From contig OY969604.1 of NCBI GenBank assembly GCA_963701325.1, forward strand, positions 2,294,001-2,358,000: a DNA stretch of 64,000 nucleotides, in the 5' to 3' direction. How positions within the stretch are numbered: position 1 is the first letter of the stretch; the number at the start of each line of letters is the position of its first letter. This document shows, one piece after another, positions 52,648 to 61,053 of this stretch. The stretch comes from Bog-756 sp963701325. GTDB lineage: Bacteria; Actinomycetota; Acidimicrobiia; Acidimicrobiales; RAAP-2. The notes below the pieces were generated by a model. It had not been told where the DNA came from. It did no database searches and was given only the letters and a program-made list of their open reading frames with translations. The position numbers and the translations under genes are program-made.

Positions 52648-53782
52648 CCTTCCGGTCCACGGGATGAGGTTGCACATCCACCCCCTTGAGGGGTCCGGCG
52701 ATGGACTCTGTGGTTCCTTCCAAAGAGCCAAGGAGCCCATCACCGTGACCCGAGCAGAGATCATCTACCAGCGGCGCATTGCCGTGTTGGACCATGCCGC
52801 CCGAGTGGGCAATGTCGCCGAGGCCTGCCGGGTCTTCGGCATCTCCCGGACCCGCTACTACGAGTGGAAAGGCCTGGCCGATCGCTACGGCTTGGACGCT
52901 CTTATGCCGAAGGACCGCCGGACGCCCCAGATGCCAGAGGCCACCCCGACCCACGTCATCGAGGCGCTGTTGACCCTGGCGGTCACCGTGCCCACTATCG
53001 GCTGTCGCCAATACGCCGACCGGCTCGGCGACCAGGGCTTCTCCATCGCCAAGTCGACGGTGCAAAAACACCTCGTCGCCCACAACCTGGGGAAGCGCTC
53101 GAAGCGTCTGGCCCGGGCCGCGGCCATCGCCGCTGCAACGACGGGCCTTTTGACCGAGGCGGCGAGAACGGACGAGCTCTTCGGGTTCTGCCTGGCCACG
53201 GGCGGCCCGGGCGAGCTCGTCTGCGTTGACAGCTTCTACGTCGGCAAGCTCAAGGGCGTGGGCAAGGTGTACCAGCTCACCGCCATCGACGTCTTCACCC
53301 GCTGGGCGTACGTCGCCATCGTGCTCGGCCCGGTCCAGCACACCCAGACCATGCGCTTCATCGACCAGGTGCTCCGCGCCTATCGGCGCCACGGGGTTCG
53401 GGTCCGAGCAATTTTGAGCGACAACGGTCCTGAATATGTGGCTGCCAACTTCCGGGCCCACCTCGTGGCCAAGGGACTGCGTCACGAGCGCATCCCGGCC
53501 CGCTCGCCCAACCACAACGCCGTGTGCGAGCGCTTCCACCAGACCATCCTCCAAGAGTGCTGGCGGCCCGCCTTCCATCGCCGTCACTTCACCTCGATCC
53601 GCCAGCTCCAAGCCGAAGCCGACGCCTGGCTGGTGACCTACCACCACCGCCGGCGCAACCACGGCGACTACATGGCCGGCCGCACCCCTCATCAGATCCT
53701 CGACAACCACAAGAAGAACCAGGCAGCATGACAACCATCAACCGCAGAGCCCATCTGTCACCTCGACTCTCGGTCCGGAAGC
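52648..53782 (+). mobile_element. Complete IS481-family insertion sequence
   Basis: An element of about 1135 bases bounded by TCTAGA duplications. The terminal inverted repeats are imperfect over about 23 bases: CCTTCCGGTCC at the left end against GCTTCCGGACC read inward from the right end, then partial matches up to GAGGT. A second, internal inverted pair, GATGGACTCTGTGGTT (52700-52715) against GATGGGCTCTGCGGTT (reverse complement of 53740-53755), may be further transposase sites. One transposase gene fills the element. Intact ends, duplication and reading frame point to a recent insertion. The ends are inferred from the repeats rather than from an empty site. Confidence 0.75.
52745..53731 (+). 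CDS. IS481-family transposase
   Basis: A 328-residue transposase. The N-terminal helix-turn-helix part contains GNVAEACRVFGISRTRYYEW and LMPKDRRTPQMP. The integrase core follows with the DDE residues in LVCVDSFYV, ILSDNGPEYVAANF and CERFHQTILQE. The C-terminal QAEADAWLVTYHHRRRNHGD and GRTPHQILD are typical of IS481/IS3-type enzymes. GTG 52745 is preferred, with AAGGAG about 10 bases upstream; the frame extends to 52664 inside the element. The enzyme looks intact. Confidence 0.92.
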   Translation: MTRAEIIYQRRIAVLDHAARVGNVAEACRVFGISRTRYYEWKGLADRYGLDALMPKDRRTPQMPEATPTHVIEALLTLAVTVPTIGCRQYADRLGDQGFSIAKSTVQKHLVAHNLGKRSKRLARAAAIAAATTGLLTEAARTDELFGFCLATGGPGELVCVDSFYVGKLKGVGKVYQLTAIDVFTRWAYVAIVLGPVQHTQTMRFIDQVLRAYRRHGVRVRAILSDNGPEYVAANFRAHLVAKGLRHERIPARSPNHNAVCERFHQTILQECWRPAFHRRHFTSIRQLQAEADAWLVTYHHRRRNHGDYMAGRTPHQILDNHKKNQAA

Positions 53783-53788
53783 TCTAGA
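53783..53788. repeat. Right target-site duplication of the IS481-type element
   Basis: TCTAGA, identical to 52642-52647. It is followed within a few bases by a hairpin that would originally have stood directly behind the quinone oxidoreductase stop codon. Confidence 0.7.
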
Positions 53789-53793
53789 CCCCG

Positions 53794-53809
53794 GGCGTCG
53801 GGAGACGCC
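53794..53809. terminator. Hairpin between the IS element and the GH20 gene
   Basis: GGCGTC and GACGCC form a perfect 6-base stem around the loop GGGA. It lies between convergent genes and could end transcription from both sides, but has no T-run, so intrinsic termination is uncertain. Confidence 0.4.
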
Positions 53810-53820
53810 TGGTGCTGGGC

Positions 53821-55548
53821 TCACCCGGAAGCCGGCCAGTCCCGTCGGCGTTCCCCGGTCCGGTAGCCCTCACCGAAGTGGGTGAGCCACCGCTCGCTGT
53901 CGGCATAGCCGCCCGGCCGGTTGCGGAGGTGCCAGAGGGCCCGGTGGGAGGACACGACCGACTCGAGGGCCACCGCCAGCGTCCTGCGCTCTGTTTGGGA
54001 CACGGACCCGAGCGACCCACCGGAGGCGAGGCAGGCCCCGGCATCGTGTGCGAGCAGACGGACCAGCGCGATGGCATTGGAGAGCTCGGCAATGACCAGG
54101 TCGGCGTCCTTGCGACCAGCGTGAGCCTGTGCGATGCGGCGCTCGCCTGCGTCGAGCGCCTCGAGGACAGCGTCCACGTCGCGTTGATCGAACGGGGGGG
54201 TCGGCCCGCTGTAGAGGTCGAACTGGGGATAGTAGAGGGGGAGCGTGAGGGACGACATGTTGTCGACCTGGAGCCGTGGGAGACGGGTCACATCTCCCAG
54301 CTCGACGACGGCGGCGCCGAGCTCGAAGGTGGAGTCGTCGTAGCAGTGCAGTGACAGGGCACGGCCGAGGTCCAGGTCACGGTTGGCCTCGAGGCCCCAG
54401 GCGACGGCCGCTCCGTAGGCGAAGCCGGGGTCGGACACCGGGAGGTACTGGAGATGGCCGAGGTCCCCCCAGTCGGTGACGAGGAGCGCCCCTCCCCCGT
54501 GGGCGAGAGCTGAAGCGGTCGCGCTCGCGCAGTTGCCGCGGATGTTGGTGACCCGGCCGAGGACCGACGTCCATGCCGACGTCCCCGGCGAGGTCCAGAA
54601 CGGCCTGCCGGCAGCTTCGAACGCCGACACGTGCGCCTCGAAGGGCGAGTGGTCTTCGTATCCCCAGTCGCAGACCGTCACGCCGTCGGGCAGATCGGAG
54701 ACCGAATCGGGATGCTCGACCAGGATGTCCCCCCAGACGAGCATCTCGCGCCCCTCGAGCTCGGGCAGCGCGCGCAGTGCCCGCAGCCACCCGAGGTAGT
54801 CGTCGAATCGATCGTCGGGCAGGTCCCAGGGCTCGTCGAGCCCGACGTGGATCCGGCTGCTGGTGAAGTTGGGCAGCAGTTGATCCAGCAGATCGCGCAC
54901 CAGATCGAGCGAGGCGGGGTCGGCGGGGTTCAGGGTCGAGGCGGGGCGGGCGATCCCGTGGTTCACGGACCCCCCGGGAGCGAGGGCCAGGGGACGGTAG
55001 CGCGGGTGGCGGAGCCAGCGTTCCATGTGCCCGAGGCAGTTCTGGTTGGGCACGAGTTCGATGAACCGCTCGCGGCACACGGCATCGAGGGTGCGGATCT
55101 CGTCGGCAGTGAGCGGACTGGCGTCGCGCCAGACGTCCTCGTGGCCGGAATAGGCGAAGGTGTGCTCGATGTAGAGCTGGATCTGATTGATCTTCCATGA
55201 CGCCAACCGATCGACCATCTCGATGAGGGTGGCCATGGTCGGCACCTTGTCGCGGGAGATGTCGAGCATGACGCCACGGATCGGCAGATCGGGCCAGTCG
55301 GTGACGGTCCCGACCGGCAGTGCTCCGCCGTTGACACGGCGGAGCTGGGCGAGGGTGGTCAGCGTGTAGAATTCACCGGCAGCGTCGGCAGCATCGATGG
55401 TCACCGCGCCGTCGTTGATCGTCAGCCGGTAGCCCTGCGCGGGCAGGTCGGGATCGCCAACTGCAGCGGGCTCGGCCCAGGGGACCTGTCGTTCGGTGAG
55501 CTCGACACGACGGGGACGCGGGAGGAGGTCCGGCTCCGTAGGGGTCAC
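53821..55548 (-). CDS. GH20 beta-N-acetylhexosaminidase
   Basis: A 575-residue enzyme. A short alpha/beta domain (GYRLTINDGAVTIDAADAAG) is followed by the catalytic barrel with PIRGVMLDISRDKVPTMATL, RLASWKINQIQLYIEHTFAY, LVPNQNCLGHMERWLRHPRY and the acid pair in RIHVGLDEPWDL (Asp-Glu, substrate-assisted mechanism). The usual HxGGDE is HVGLDE here. No signal peptide is seen, so it should act on imported oligosaccharides in the cytoplasm. The GTG start overlaps the GNAT stop by four bases, and it is the last gene of the amino-sugar operon. The C-terminal 200 residues are less conserved. Confidence 0.85.
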   Translation of the reverse strand: MTPTEPDLLPRPRRVELTERQVPWAEPAAVGDPDLPAQGYRLTINDGAVTIDAADAAGEFYTLTTLAQLRRVNGGALPVGTVTDWPDLPIRGVMLDISRDKVPTMATLIEMVDRLASWKINQIQLYIEHTFAYSGHEDVWRDASPLTADEIRTLDAVCRERFIELVPNQNCLGHMERWLRHPRYRPLALAPGGSVNHGIARPASTLNPADPASLDLVRDLLDQLLPNFTSSRIHVGLDEPWDLPDDRFDDYLGWLRALRALPELEGREMLVWGDILVEHPDSVSDLPDGVTVCDWGYEDHSPFEAHVSAFEAAGRPFWTSPGTSAWTSVLGRVTNIRGNCASATASALAHGGGALLVTDWGDLGHLQYLPVSDPGFAYGAAVAWGLEANRDLDLGRALSLHCYDDSTFELGAAVVELGDVTRLPRLQVDNMSSLTLPLYYPQFDLYSGPTPPFDQRDVDAVLEALDAGERRIAQAHAGRKDADLVIAELSNAIALVRLLAHDAGACLASGGSLGSVSQTERRTLAVALESVVSSHRALWHLRNRPGGYADSERWLTHFGEGYRTGERRRDWPASG

Positions 55549-56363
55549 CGGCGCTTGCGGTAGACGAAGAAGACCGAGCCGATCCGTCCCCCGACCCGGG
55601 CGTAGGGAACGATCGGGCCGACCCAGAGGACCTCGATCCGCTCGTACCCACGCGCTCGCATGCGATGCAGGGCGCCGACCAGGAGCGGTCGGCCGGCGCC
55701 GCGTCCCATCAGGTCGGGGCGGACGGCGACCGGCCCAAGCGTGCCCGACCGGTTGACGTCATAGGCGCAGAAGCCGGCGACGCCGTCAGCATCCCGGCTG
55801 ATGAGGAGCGTCCCGCGGTCAAAGGCGCGGAGGACCTCCGCTCGCCAATTCGACCAATGGACCTCTGTCCACCGATCCACCTCGTCCCGGTCGCCCGGGG
55901 CGGGTTCGTGAGCAGTGCCGGGATCGGTCGGCAGCTGGTCGAGGGTGACGTCGACGTTGTAGTTGGCCTCTTCCCGACCGTAATGCTCGGACTCGAGGAG
56001 GGTGCACAGACCGATCTCGGTGATGGGAACCCCGGGAAACAGGAAGTAGGGGGCATCCGTCCCCACCGTGATCGACCGAACCCCCTCGAGGTCCGCCTCG
56101 GCGATGCGGAGCAGCGCGGTCCCCCGACCGGATCGGCGCAGTGGTGGATCCACTGCGATGAGGCGAATGAACCCCTGATCGTCCGACCGGAGGGTTGCGA
56201 CGACGCCGACGTCCGGATCGAACCGGACGACCGACGGCTCCTCGGGGACGAACAGGGTGTCGCGCAGCTCGGTGACGGTCAACGATTGGCTGACCGCCCG
56301 TGCACAGAGCTCGGCGATCCCGTCCAGCGCTTCGGGCCCGACCACCGGGGGATTGCCGCTCAC
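55545..56363 (-). CDS. GNAT N-acetyltransferase, two-domain
   Basis: A 272-residue protein with a GNAT pattern in both halves: DQGFIRLIAVDPPLRRSGRG (acetyl-CoA loop) followed by TALLRIAEADL in the first, and LGPVAVRPDLMGRGAGRPLL in the second, preceded by DADGVAGFCAYDV. The two-domain form and the flanking genes suggest acetylation of an amino sugar or amino-sugar phosphate, but the substrate is not known. GTG 56363 overlaps the kinase stop (GTGA) and its stop overlaps the GH20 start (GTGA). Confidence 0.8.
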   Translation of the reverse strand: MSGNPPVVGPEALDGIAELCARAVSQSLTVTELRDTLFVPEEPSVVRFDPDVGVVATLRSDDQGFIRLIAVDPPLRRSGRGTALLRIAEADLEGVRSITVGTDAPYFLFPGVPITEIGLCTLLESEHYGREEANYNVDVTLDQLPTDPGTAHEPAPGDRDEVDRWTEVHWSNWRAEVLRAFDRGTLLISRDADGVAGFCAYDVNRSGTLGPVAVRPDLMGRGAGRPLLVGALHRMRARGYERIEVLWVGPIVPYARVGGRIGSVFFVYRKRR

Positions 56364-57439
56364 CGTGGGGCCGCCCGTGCGAACCGGAGGCGGATCTCGT
56401 CGAGATGGTCCAGCATCAGCGCGGTCAGCGTCAGCTGGGTCCGGCACCGGTCGATGTTCTGGCCGGGATGCACGACCGCGAAGTAGTGGTCGCCCTCGAG
56501 GTAGTCGGTGAGGAACCGCACGCCGTTCTCGACCGCCAGCCACGGCCCGGCCAGGTGGAGCGCGTCGACCTCGTCTTCGCCGAGGAGACCGCCGGCCCCG
56601 GCCAGGTAGCCCGACGCGACCGCTCCGAGCAGGTCGAGGTCGAAATCGACCGAGCCCGGATCGTTCACATCCTCGGGGGCGTGCGTGGTCGCGGTCCGGA
56701 CGAGCTCGCCCACGTCGTGGAGCACGGGACCCGACATGACCGTGTCCAGGTCGATGACCGTCACCGCCGATCGGGTAGCGGTTGCGAAGCGCACGTTGCT
56801 CATCTTGGCATCGTTGTGGACGATGCGCTGCGGGAGGGATCCCACGATCGGATCGAGGTCGCGTTCGATCCGACCGGCGAGTGCGCGGGCTTGCCGGGTC
56901 TCGGTTGCGACTGTGTCGAGGCGGTGGTGGGCGTCCCGGGCGACGGCCTCTTCGAGTGCGCGCATGCGGTGGGGAAGATCGTGGAATCGGGGGATGGTCA
57001 CTGTCAACGTGGGTGGCGGGAGATCCTCCATGCCGGCCAGGAACGCCCCGAAGATACGAGCGGCTTCGAAGGCGTCATCGGGTCCGGTGGCGAGGTCGCG
57101 CTGCTCGGTACCCTCGATGTAGTCGAAGGCCCGCCAGGCGACGCCGGCGTCGTCCGAGTACCAGAGGCGCCCGTCTCGTGTTGTGACCTGGTCCGCGACG
57201 ATCCAGGACTTGTTTGCAAGGTGCCGGGTGATCCGCCGGCCGTTCTCCTGGAGGCCGTCGACGTCGGGGAAGACACGGCTGTTGATTCGTTGTACGACGT
57301 AGCGGCCTCCGGTGCAGGTCACGAGCATGTTTCGATGGATGTGACCCCCACCGAGCGGGCTCCAGGAGACCACATCCCCCCGGAAGCCGAACACCGAAGG
57401 AAATGGGAGGAGCGGATCGGTCATCGGTTCTGTCGTCAT
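56360..57439 (-). CDS. N-acetylhexosamine 1-kinase-like phosphotransferase (APH/ChoK fold)
   Basis: A 359-residue kinase. The phosphate-binding region is PLGGGHIHRNMLVT, the catalytic loop RIVHNDAKMSNVRF and the metal-binding segment VIDLDTVMSGPVLHDVGELV. The last two closely resemble the HNDTK and IDLDTVMPG motifs I recall from NahK of bifidobacteria, which phosphorylates GlcNAc/GalNAc at C1. With GH20 and a GNAT in the same overlapping operon, phosphorylation of a hexosamine released by GH20 is the natural reading. A general aminoglycoside or small-molecule kinase remains possible. Confidence 0.75.
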   Translation of the reverse strand: MTTEPMTDPLLPFPSVFGFRGDVVSWSPLGGGHIHRNMLVTCTGGRYVVQRINSRVFPDVDGLQENGRRITRHLANKSWIVADQVTTRDGRLWYSDDAGVAWRAFDYIEGTEQRDLATGPDDAFEAARIFGAFLAGMEDLPPPTLTVTIPRFHDLPHRMRALEEAVARDAHHRLDTVATETRQARALAGRIERDLDPIVGSLPQRIVHNDAKMSNVRFATATRSAVTVIDLDTVMSGPVLHDVGELVRTATTHAPEDVNDPGSVDFDLDLLGAVASGYLAGAGGLLGEDEVDALHLAGPWLAVENGVRFLTDYLEGDHYFAVVHPGQNIDRCRTQLTLTALMLDHLDEIRLRFARAAPR

Positions 57440-57538
57440 GGTACGGCCTTCACTACGGGGTGACCCGTGGTGGATCCGCCTACCGGTGAGGGTCCGGGTC
57501 CCAGGCGGGTCGCCCGGGACCCCTGGTGCCCGGGACTC

Positions 57539-58120
57539 CTAGTGAACGAACAGCTCGGTCAAAGACGCCTGGTGGTGGCCCGCGCCCATCGACGTCCAAC
57601 CGGTGCCGAGGATGTTGTCACGGTGCCCCCAGCATCCCGGGGCACCGGCCTGCCGACAGTCACCGTTCGGGCTGTCGGGTCCGTCGTCATACATCCAGAG
57701 GTAGTCGGCGGCGAGCGGGTCGGCAACGCCTCCCGCCCAATTCGATCCCCAGTTCCTTCCGGGCGGACCGATGGGATCGGAGTCATGGTCGGCTCCGACC
57801 TGGGCCAGGTCGTCGTACGCTGCCTTCTGGGCAAGTCTGCGGAGCCCTCGAGTGGACCGTTCCGCGTTGGCGACGAAGACCAGCTGCCCGTCGAGCGGCA
57901 GGCTCGAAAACGTGGCCGGCAGGGTCATGGGCTTGAGCCCCTCGACGGCTCGTGCGTCGTCGATGTTCTTGAGGGCAGCCGCGCTGCACGCCCGGGTCGG
58001 GCTCGACACTCCCTCGCACGCCGCGACGAACGCAGCGGTGGGCGGAATGCTCCTGTGCGGAGTGGACAGCGGCGACGGCCCGGTGACGGCGAACAGGAGG
58101 GCGATGGTGAGCGTGAGCAA
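57539..58120 (-). CDS. CAP/SCP-like exported protein
   Basis: A 193-residue protein with a short signal helix (LTLTIALLFAVTGPS) and a small CAP-type domain: VFVANAERSTRGLRRL near the middle, DHDSDP and GCWGHRDNILG near the end. CAP domains occur in secreted proteins with lipid-binding, peptidase-like or structural roles. The full metal tetrad is not obvious. The start is TTG 58120, with GGAGA upstream, 12 bases after the stop of the preceding gene, so it is the last gene of a five-gene set. Confidence 0.7.
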   Translation of the reverse strand: MLTLTIALLFAVTGPSPLSTPHRSIPPTAAFVAACEGVSSPTRACSAAALKNIDDARAVEGLKPMTLPATFSSLPLDGQLVFVANAERSTRGLRRLAQKAAYDDLAQVGADHDSDPIGPPGRNWGSNWAGGVADPLAADYLWMYDDGPDSPNGDCRQAGAPGCWGHRDNILGTGWTSMGAGHHQASLTELFVH

Positions 58121-58132
58121 GGTGTTCTCCGC

Positions 58133-58849
58133 TTACCAGAGCGGTGACCAGGTGCTCGTACGCAGGAGCTTGCTCTCCCACTGGTCGCGTACCTCCAGGC
58201 TCCTGGCCATGTAGCTGCCCGGCCAGGTCGTGGGGTCGGATTTCTCAGAGCGGGTGAGGAGGCCACCCAGGATCGCGGTGTCCACCACCTTCTGGAGGAG
58301 GATGGCTTCTGGACGGATCCCCGTACCGTGGGACACTTGAAAGCACGCCTGGACGTCGAGGAGTCTCCGGTCGTGCGGCGTCTGCCGCATGTGTTGCCAG
58401 TACTCCTTGTCCCAGAGCTCGATGTAGTCGTCGAGCGGTGCGTCGGGCCAACCGGTGTCCTGCATGAAGAGGGCCAGTTCGTGTTCGCGTCCGTCCGTCG
58501 GGACCCCTCCCAGCTCGACCTGTTGCAGCGCCGACCAGGTCACCGGGACGAGCATCTTTCCGTCAACCTGATGACGGAAGGAATCGAGTTGTGCGGCCAA
58601 CCTGCTCAGATCGCCGGAGAGCATCCGCTCGGCGAGCGCGTGCCACGCCTCACCGCTGGCCACACCGGTCACGGTGACCACGTGATACGCGGGACCGCTC
58701 CCCATGGCGTGATTGAAGTACCACAGCAACCGTGCATCGTCGCTCTCCGCGATCGCCCCCATCAGCTGCTCGCGGTAGAGGGCCTCGAACTGAGCGGCGT
58801 ACCGACCGATGACCTGGTGGGTCTCGTGCATGAAGAGCATGCTCACCAC
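58133..58849 (-). CDS. Unknown protein, paralogue B of a tandem pair
   Basis: A 238-residue soluble protein not assignable to a named family. It aligns along its whole length with the upstream neighbour: MLFMHETHQVIGRYAAQFE, LLWYFNHAMGSGPAYHVVTV and the C-terminal LEVRDQWESKLLRTSTWSPL. The pattern of two VTVTG-type strands with intervening helices suggests duplicated ferredoxin-like (dimeric alpha/beta-barrel) folds such as NIPSNAP or EthD, but this is a guess from secondary-structure appearance. GTG 58849 or the ATG three codons later may be the start. It lies 31 bases downstream of paralogue A. Confidence 0.6.
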   Translation of the reverse strand: MVSMLFMHETHQVIGRYAAQFEALYREQLMGAIAESDDARLLWYFNHAMGSGPAYHVVTVTGVASGEAWHALAERMLSGDLSRLAAQLDSFRHQVDGKMLVPVTWSALQQVELGGVPTDGREHELALFMQDTGWPDAPLDDYIELWDKEYWQHMRQTPHDRRLLDVQACFQVSHGTGIRPEAILLQKVVDTAILGGLLTRSEKSDPTTWPGSYMARSLEVRDQWESKLLRTSTWSPLW

Positions 58850-58880
58850 CCACCCGGCTCGAGGACGGTCAGCCCGGCGG

Positions 58881-59630
58881 TCATTGGAGTGGTGACCACG
58901 GCGCCGACCGGAGGATCCTGCTCTGCCACTGGTCCCGCAGCTCGAGGGCGTCGTGCATCCAGGAGCCTGGAGCCACCACTTCGGGAGGGATGTCGTTGGT
59001 GAGCAGCCGGATCAGTGGTGGCACTGAGGAGAGCCGCTGCAACAGGGTCACCTCGGGAGATCGCCCCGCTCCGGGCACTGTCTGGAGCGCCAGTTCGATG
59101 GACATGTGCATCTGCGAGTCCGGCGCCGCGAGGGTCTTGCGGTAGAAGCTCCCGGATGCCTCGATGTAGTCGCGGATCTTTCCCGGAAACGGCCACATCG
59201 TGTCCTCCATGTAGAGAACCGGCTCGTGGAGGACGGGCTCGGTGGGAATTTCAGACAGCGCTGCGATCGCCGGAGACCACTCGAGCGGTGCCAGGAGCCG
59301 GCTGGTGGACCCGTGTTGGAGTCCATCGCGGTGGCGAGCCCACGAGCGCAGATCGCCGCCGGCCATGCGCTCGGCGAGCCTGGCCCAGGAGGCGCCGTCG
59401 GCGAGAGCGGTCACCGTCACGGCGCGATACGAGAGCCCGCTCCCGTGAGCCAGATCGAAGTACCACAACAGCCGTGCGCCGGAGTCCGCGGCAAGTGCGG
59501 GCAGCCAGTCGTCCCGATAGGCATCCTCGAACCGGTCTGCCTCCTTACCGACCACCTTGTGGACCTCGTGCAGGAAGAGCACATCCCCCTTTCCCTGGAA
59601 GGCCGTCGATCGCCACCCGCTGCGAGACAT
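58881..59630 (-). CDS. Unknown protein, paralogue A of a tandem pair
   Basis: A 249-residue soluble protein. It is clearly the duplicate of the following gene: VLFLHEVHKVVGKEADRFE, LLWYFDLAHGSGLSYRAVTV, and the C-terminus LELRDQWQSRILRSAPWSPL. Conserved His, Trp and Arg residues in these blocks may mark an active or binding site. No family name is known to me. ATG 59630 is 14 bases after the stop of the hydrolase gene; a GTG three codons earlier is possible. Confidence 0.6.
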   Translation of the reverse strand: MSRSGWRSTAFQGKGDVLFLHEVHKVVGKEADRFEDAYRDDWLPALAADSGARLLWYFDLAHGSGLSYRAVTVTALADGASWARLAERMAGGDLRSWARHRDGLQHGSTSRLLAPLEWSPAIAALSEIPTEPVLHEPVLYMEDTMWPFPGKIRDYIEASGSFYRKTLAAPDSQMHMSIELALQTVPGAGRSPEVTLLQRLSSVPPLIRLLTNDIPPEVVAPGSWMHDALELRDQWQSRILRSAPWSPLQ

Positions 59631-59644
59631 TAGAGCCACACCGT

Positions 59645-60325
59645 TCAGCGTGCGACTGCCTCGTCGATGATCCCTGCCAGCAGCGCCGGCTGCGAGACCA
59701 TGACCGAATGGCCCGCGTCGATGCGGCGGCGGGCGACGCCGGAGGCGAGGTTGGCGACCATCTCCTCGGCCAGGGCGGGCGGAACCGGTGTGTCCTGGCT
59801 CATATTGACGTATGTCGTGGGTATCCCCGACGGGTAGCCGCTCACCCGGGCGTTCATGATCCCCACCGCCTCGGGAACCATCCCGTTCACATGATCCGTC
59901 CACTGCTCGTCACTGAGATCGTTGCCGAACAGGGATCGGGCCATCTCGTCGGAGAGGACGCCCATCGATTCCAAGTCGCCCCCGGTCATGATGATCGAGG
60001 CACTCGAATCCGGTGGAGGCACCAGCGCTCCCACATAGATCAGGTGGGCGACCCGCTGCGGGCATCTGTAGCCGGTTTCGGTGATCGTGACCCCTCCCAG
60101 GGAATGGCCGACGAGAGAGAATCGATCGAAGCCGGCTGCGTCGGCCTCGTCCAACACCGCTGCCACGCAGTCCGACAAGGTCACGGTGTCAAGATCGGCG
60201 GGGACCGACCCGCGCCCGGGCAGGTCGACGGCTCGTGCGGGCCTGTCGAGCAACGGCAGCACGGATGCCCAGCAACCCGCTGTGTGCATACCGCCGTGCA
60301 CGAGGACGATCCCGTCGGTTGTCAA
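59645..60325 (-). CDS. Alpha/beta hydrolase
   Basis: A 226-residue hydrolase of the esterase/MenH-like type: oxyanion-hole segment VLVHGGMHTAGCW, nucleophile elbow LVGHSLGGVTI and the catalytic histidine in IDAGHSVMVSQP. There is a modest lid region. The start is uncertain; TTG 60325 is taken because the protein core begins immediately after it and a GGGGGA run lies upstream. It lies 38 bases after the DUF2461 gene and 14 bases before paralogue A. Confidence 0.82.
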   Translation of the reverse strand: MTTDGIVLVHGGMHTAGCWASVLPLLDRPARAVDLPGRGSVPADLDTVTLSDCVAAVLDEADAAGFDRFSLVGHSLGGVTITETGYRCPQRVAHLIYVGALVPPPDSSASIIMTGGDLESMGVLSDEMARSLFGNDLSDEQWTDHVNGMVPEAVGIMNARVSGYPSGIPTTYVNMSQDTPVPPALAEEMVANLASGVARRRIDAGHSVMVSQPALLAGIIDEAVAR

Positions 60326-60363
60326 GAGGATCCCCCGTTGTCGACGTCGAGTCGTCCCACCGG

Positions 60364-61047
60364 TCAGGGTCCGTCGCCCGCACCGACGTTGGCCTCGAGC
60401 CACCGTCTGAGGGGTGCGGTCGCTCGGAGTACCTCGGCGATCCTGCGTCTCGGTGTTGTACCGGCGAGCCATGGGCCCACCGGCCATTCCCTCCAGGCCG
60501 TGATGCCCTTGTAGCGGAGCAGATCGATCCGCGGGTGGTCCTTCGAGTAGCCGCGGGGTGCCGACTTGAGGGTCTCGTGGGCGGACACCTGGATGCTCTT
60601 GCGCCGGAGTCCGTGGACGAGGTCGAGCAGCTCTACACCTGTCTGCTCGTCCGCAACCGCAGCACGAAACCTCATGAGCTGGCTCGGAGATGGCATGTAG
60701 AGGCCGGAGCCGACGCCAAGTGTGTCGGCGGACAGCGAAATGTAGCCGGCATCGTTGTGGGCCGCGATGGTGGTCTTGTACGGAGACTTGTCGGCGCTGA
60801 ACCGCGTGTCGCGGTAGGGCCGAAAGACCCTGCCGTTGCCGAACTCGGGGGTCAACTCGACCAGGAGCATCTGCATCGGCGCGAGGACACTTGCATCGTA
60901 GAAGTCCTTGTGGGCCGTCCAGTAGCTCTTGGTGTTGTCCATCTCGAGCTCGTCGAAGAACTCGACGATCTGCAGCGGCCAGCCCCGAAAGACCTCTGCA
61001 CCACGGGGCCTTGCGGAAGACGGGGAAGCCGCTCTCGTCGGGACCAC
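60364..61047 (-). CDS. DUF2461-family protein
   Basis: A 227-residue protein. IVEFFDELEMDNTKSYWTAH, KDFYDASVLAPMQMLLVEL, FRPYRDTRFSADKSPYKTTI and GLYMPSPSQLMRFRAAV are the markers of DUF2461, a family of unknown function. The GTG start at 61047 lies 6 bases after a TAGGCT -10 element, so the five-gene set DUF2461, hydrolase, paralogues A and B and CAP may begin with a leaderless transcript. Confidence 0.88.
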   Translation of the reverse strand: MVPTRAASPSSARPRGAEVFRGWPLQIVEFFDELEMDNTKSYWTAHKDFYDASVLAPMQMLLVELTPEFGNGRVFRPYRDTRFSADKSPYKTTIAAHNDAGYISLSADTLGVGSGLYMPSPSQLMRFRAAVADEQTGVELLDLVHGLRRKSIQVSAHETLKSAPRGYSKDHPRIDLLRYKGITAWREWPVGPWLAGTTPRRRIAEVLRATAPLRRWLEANVGAGDGP

Positions 61048-61053
61048 GTCGAG

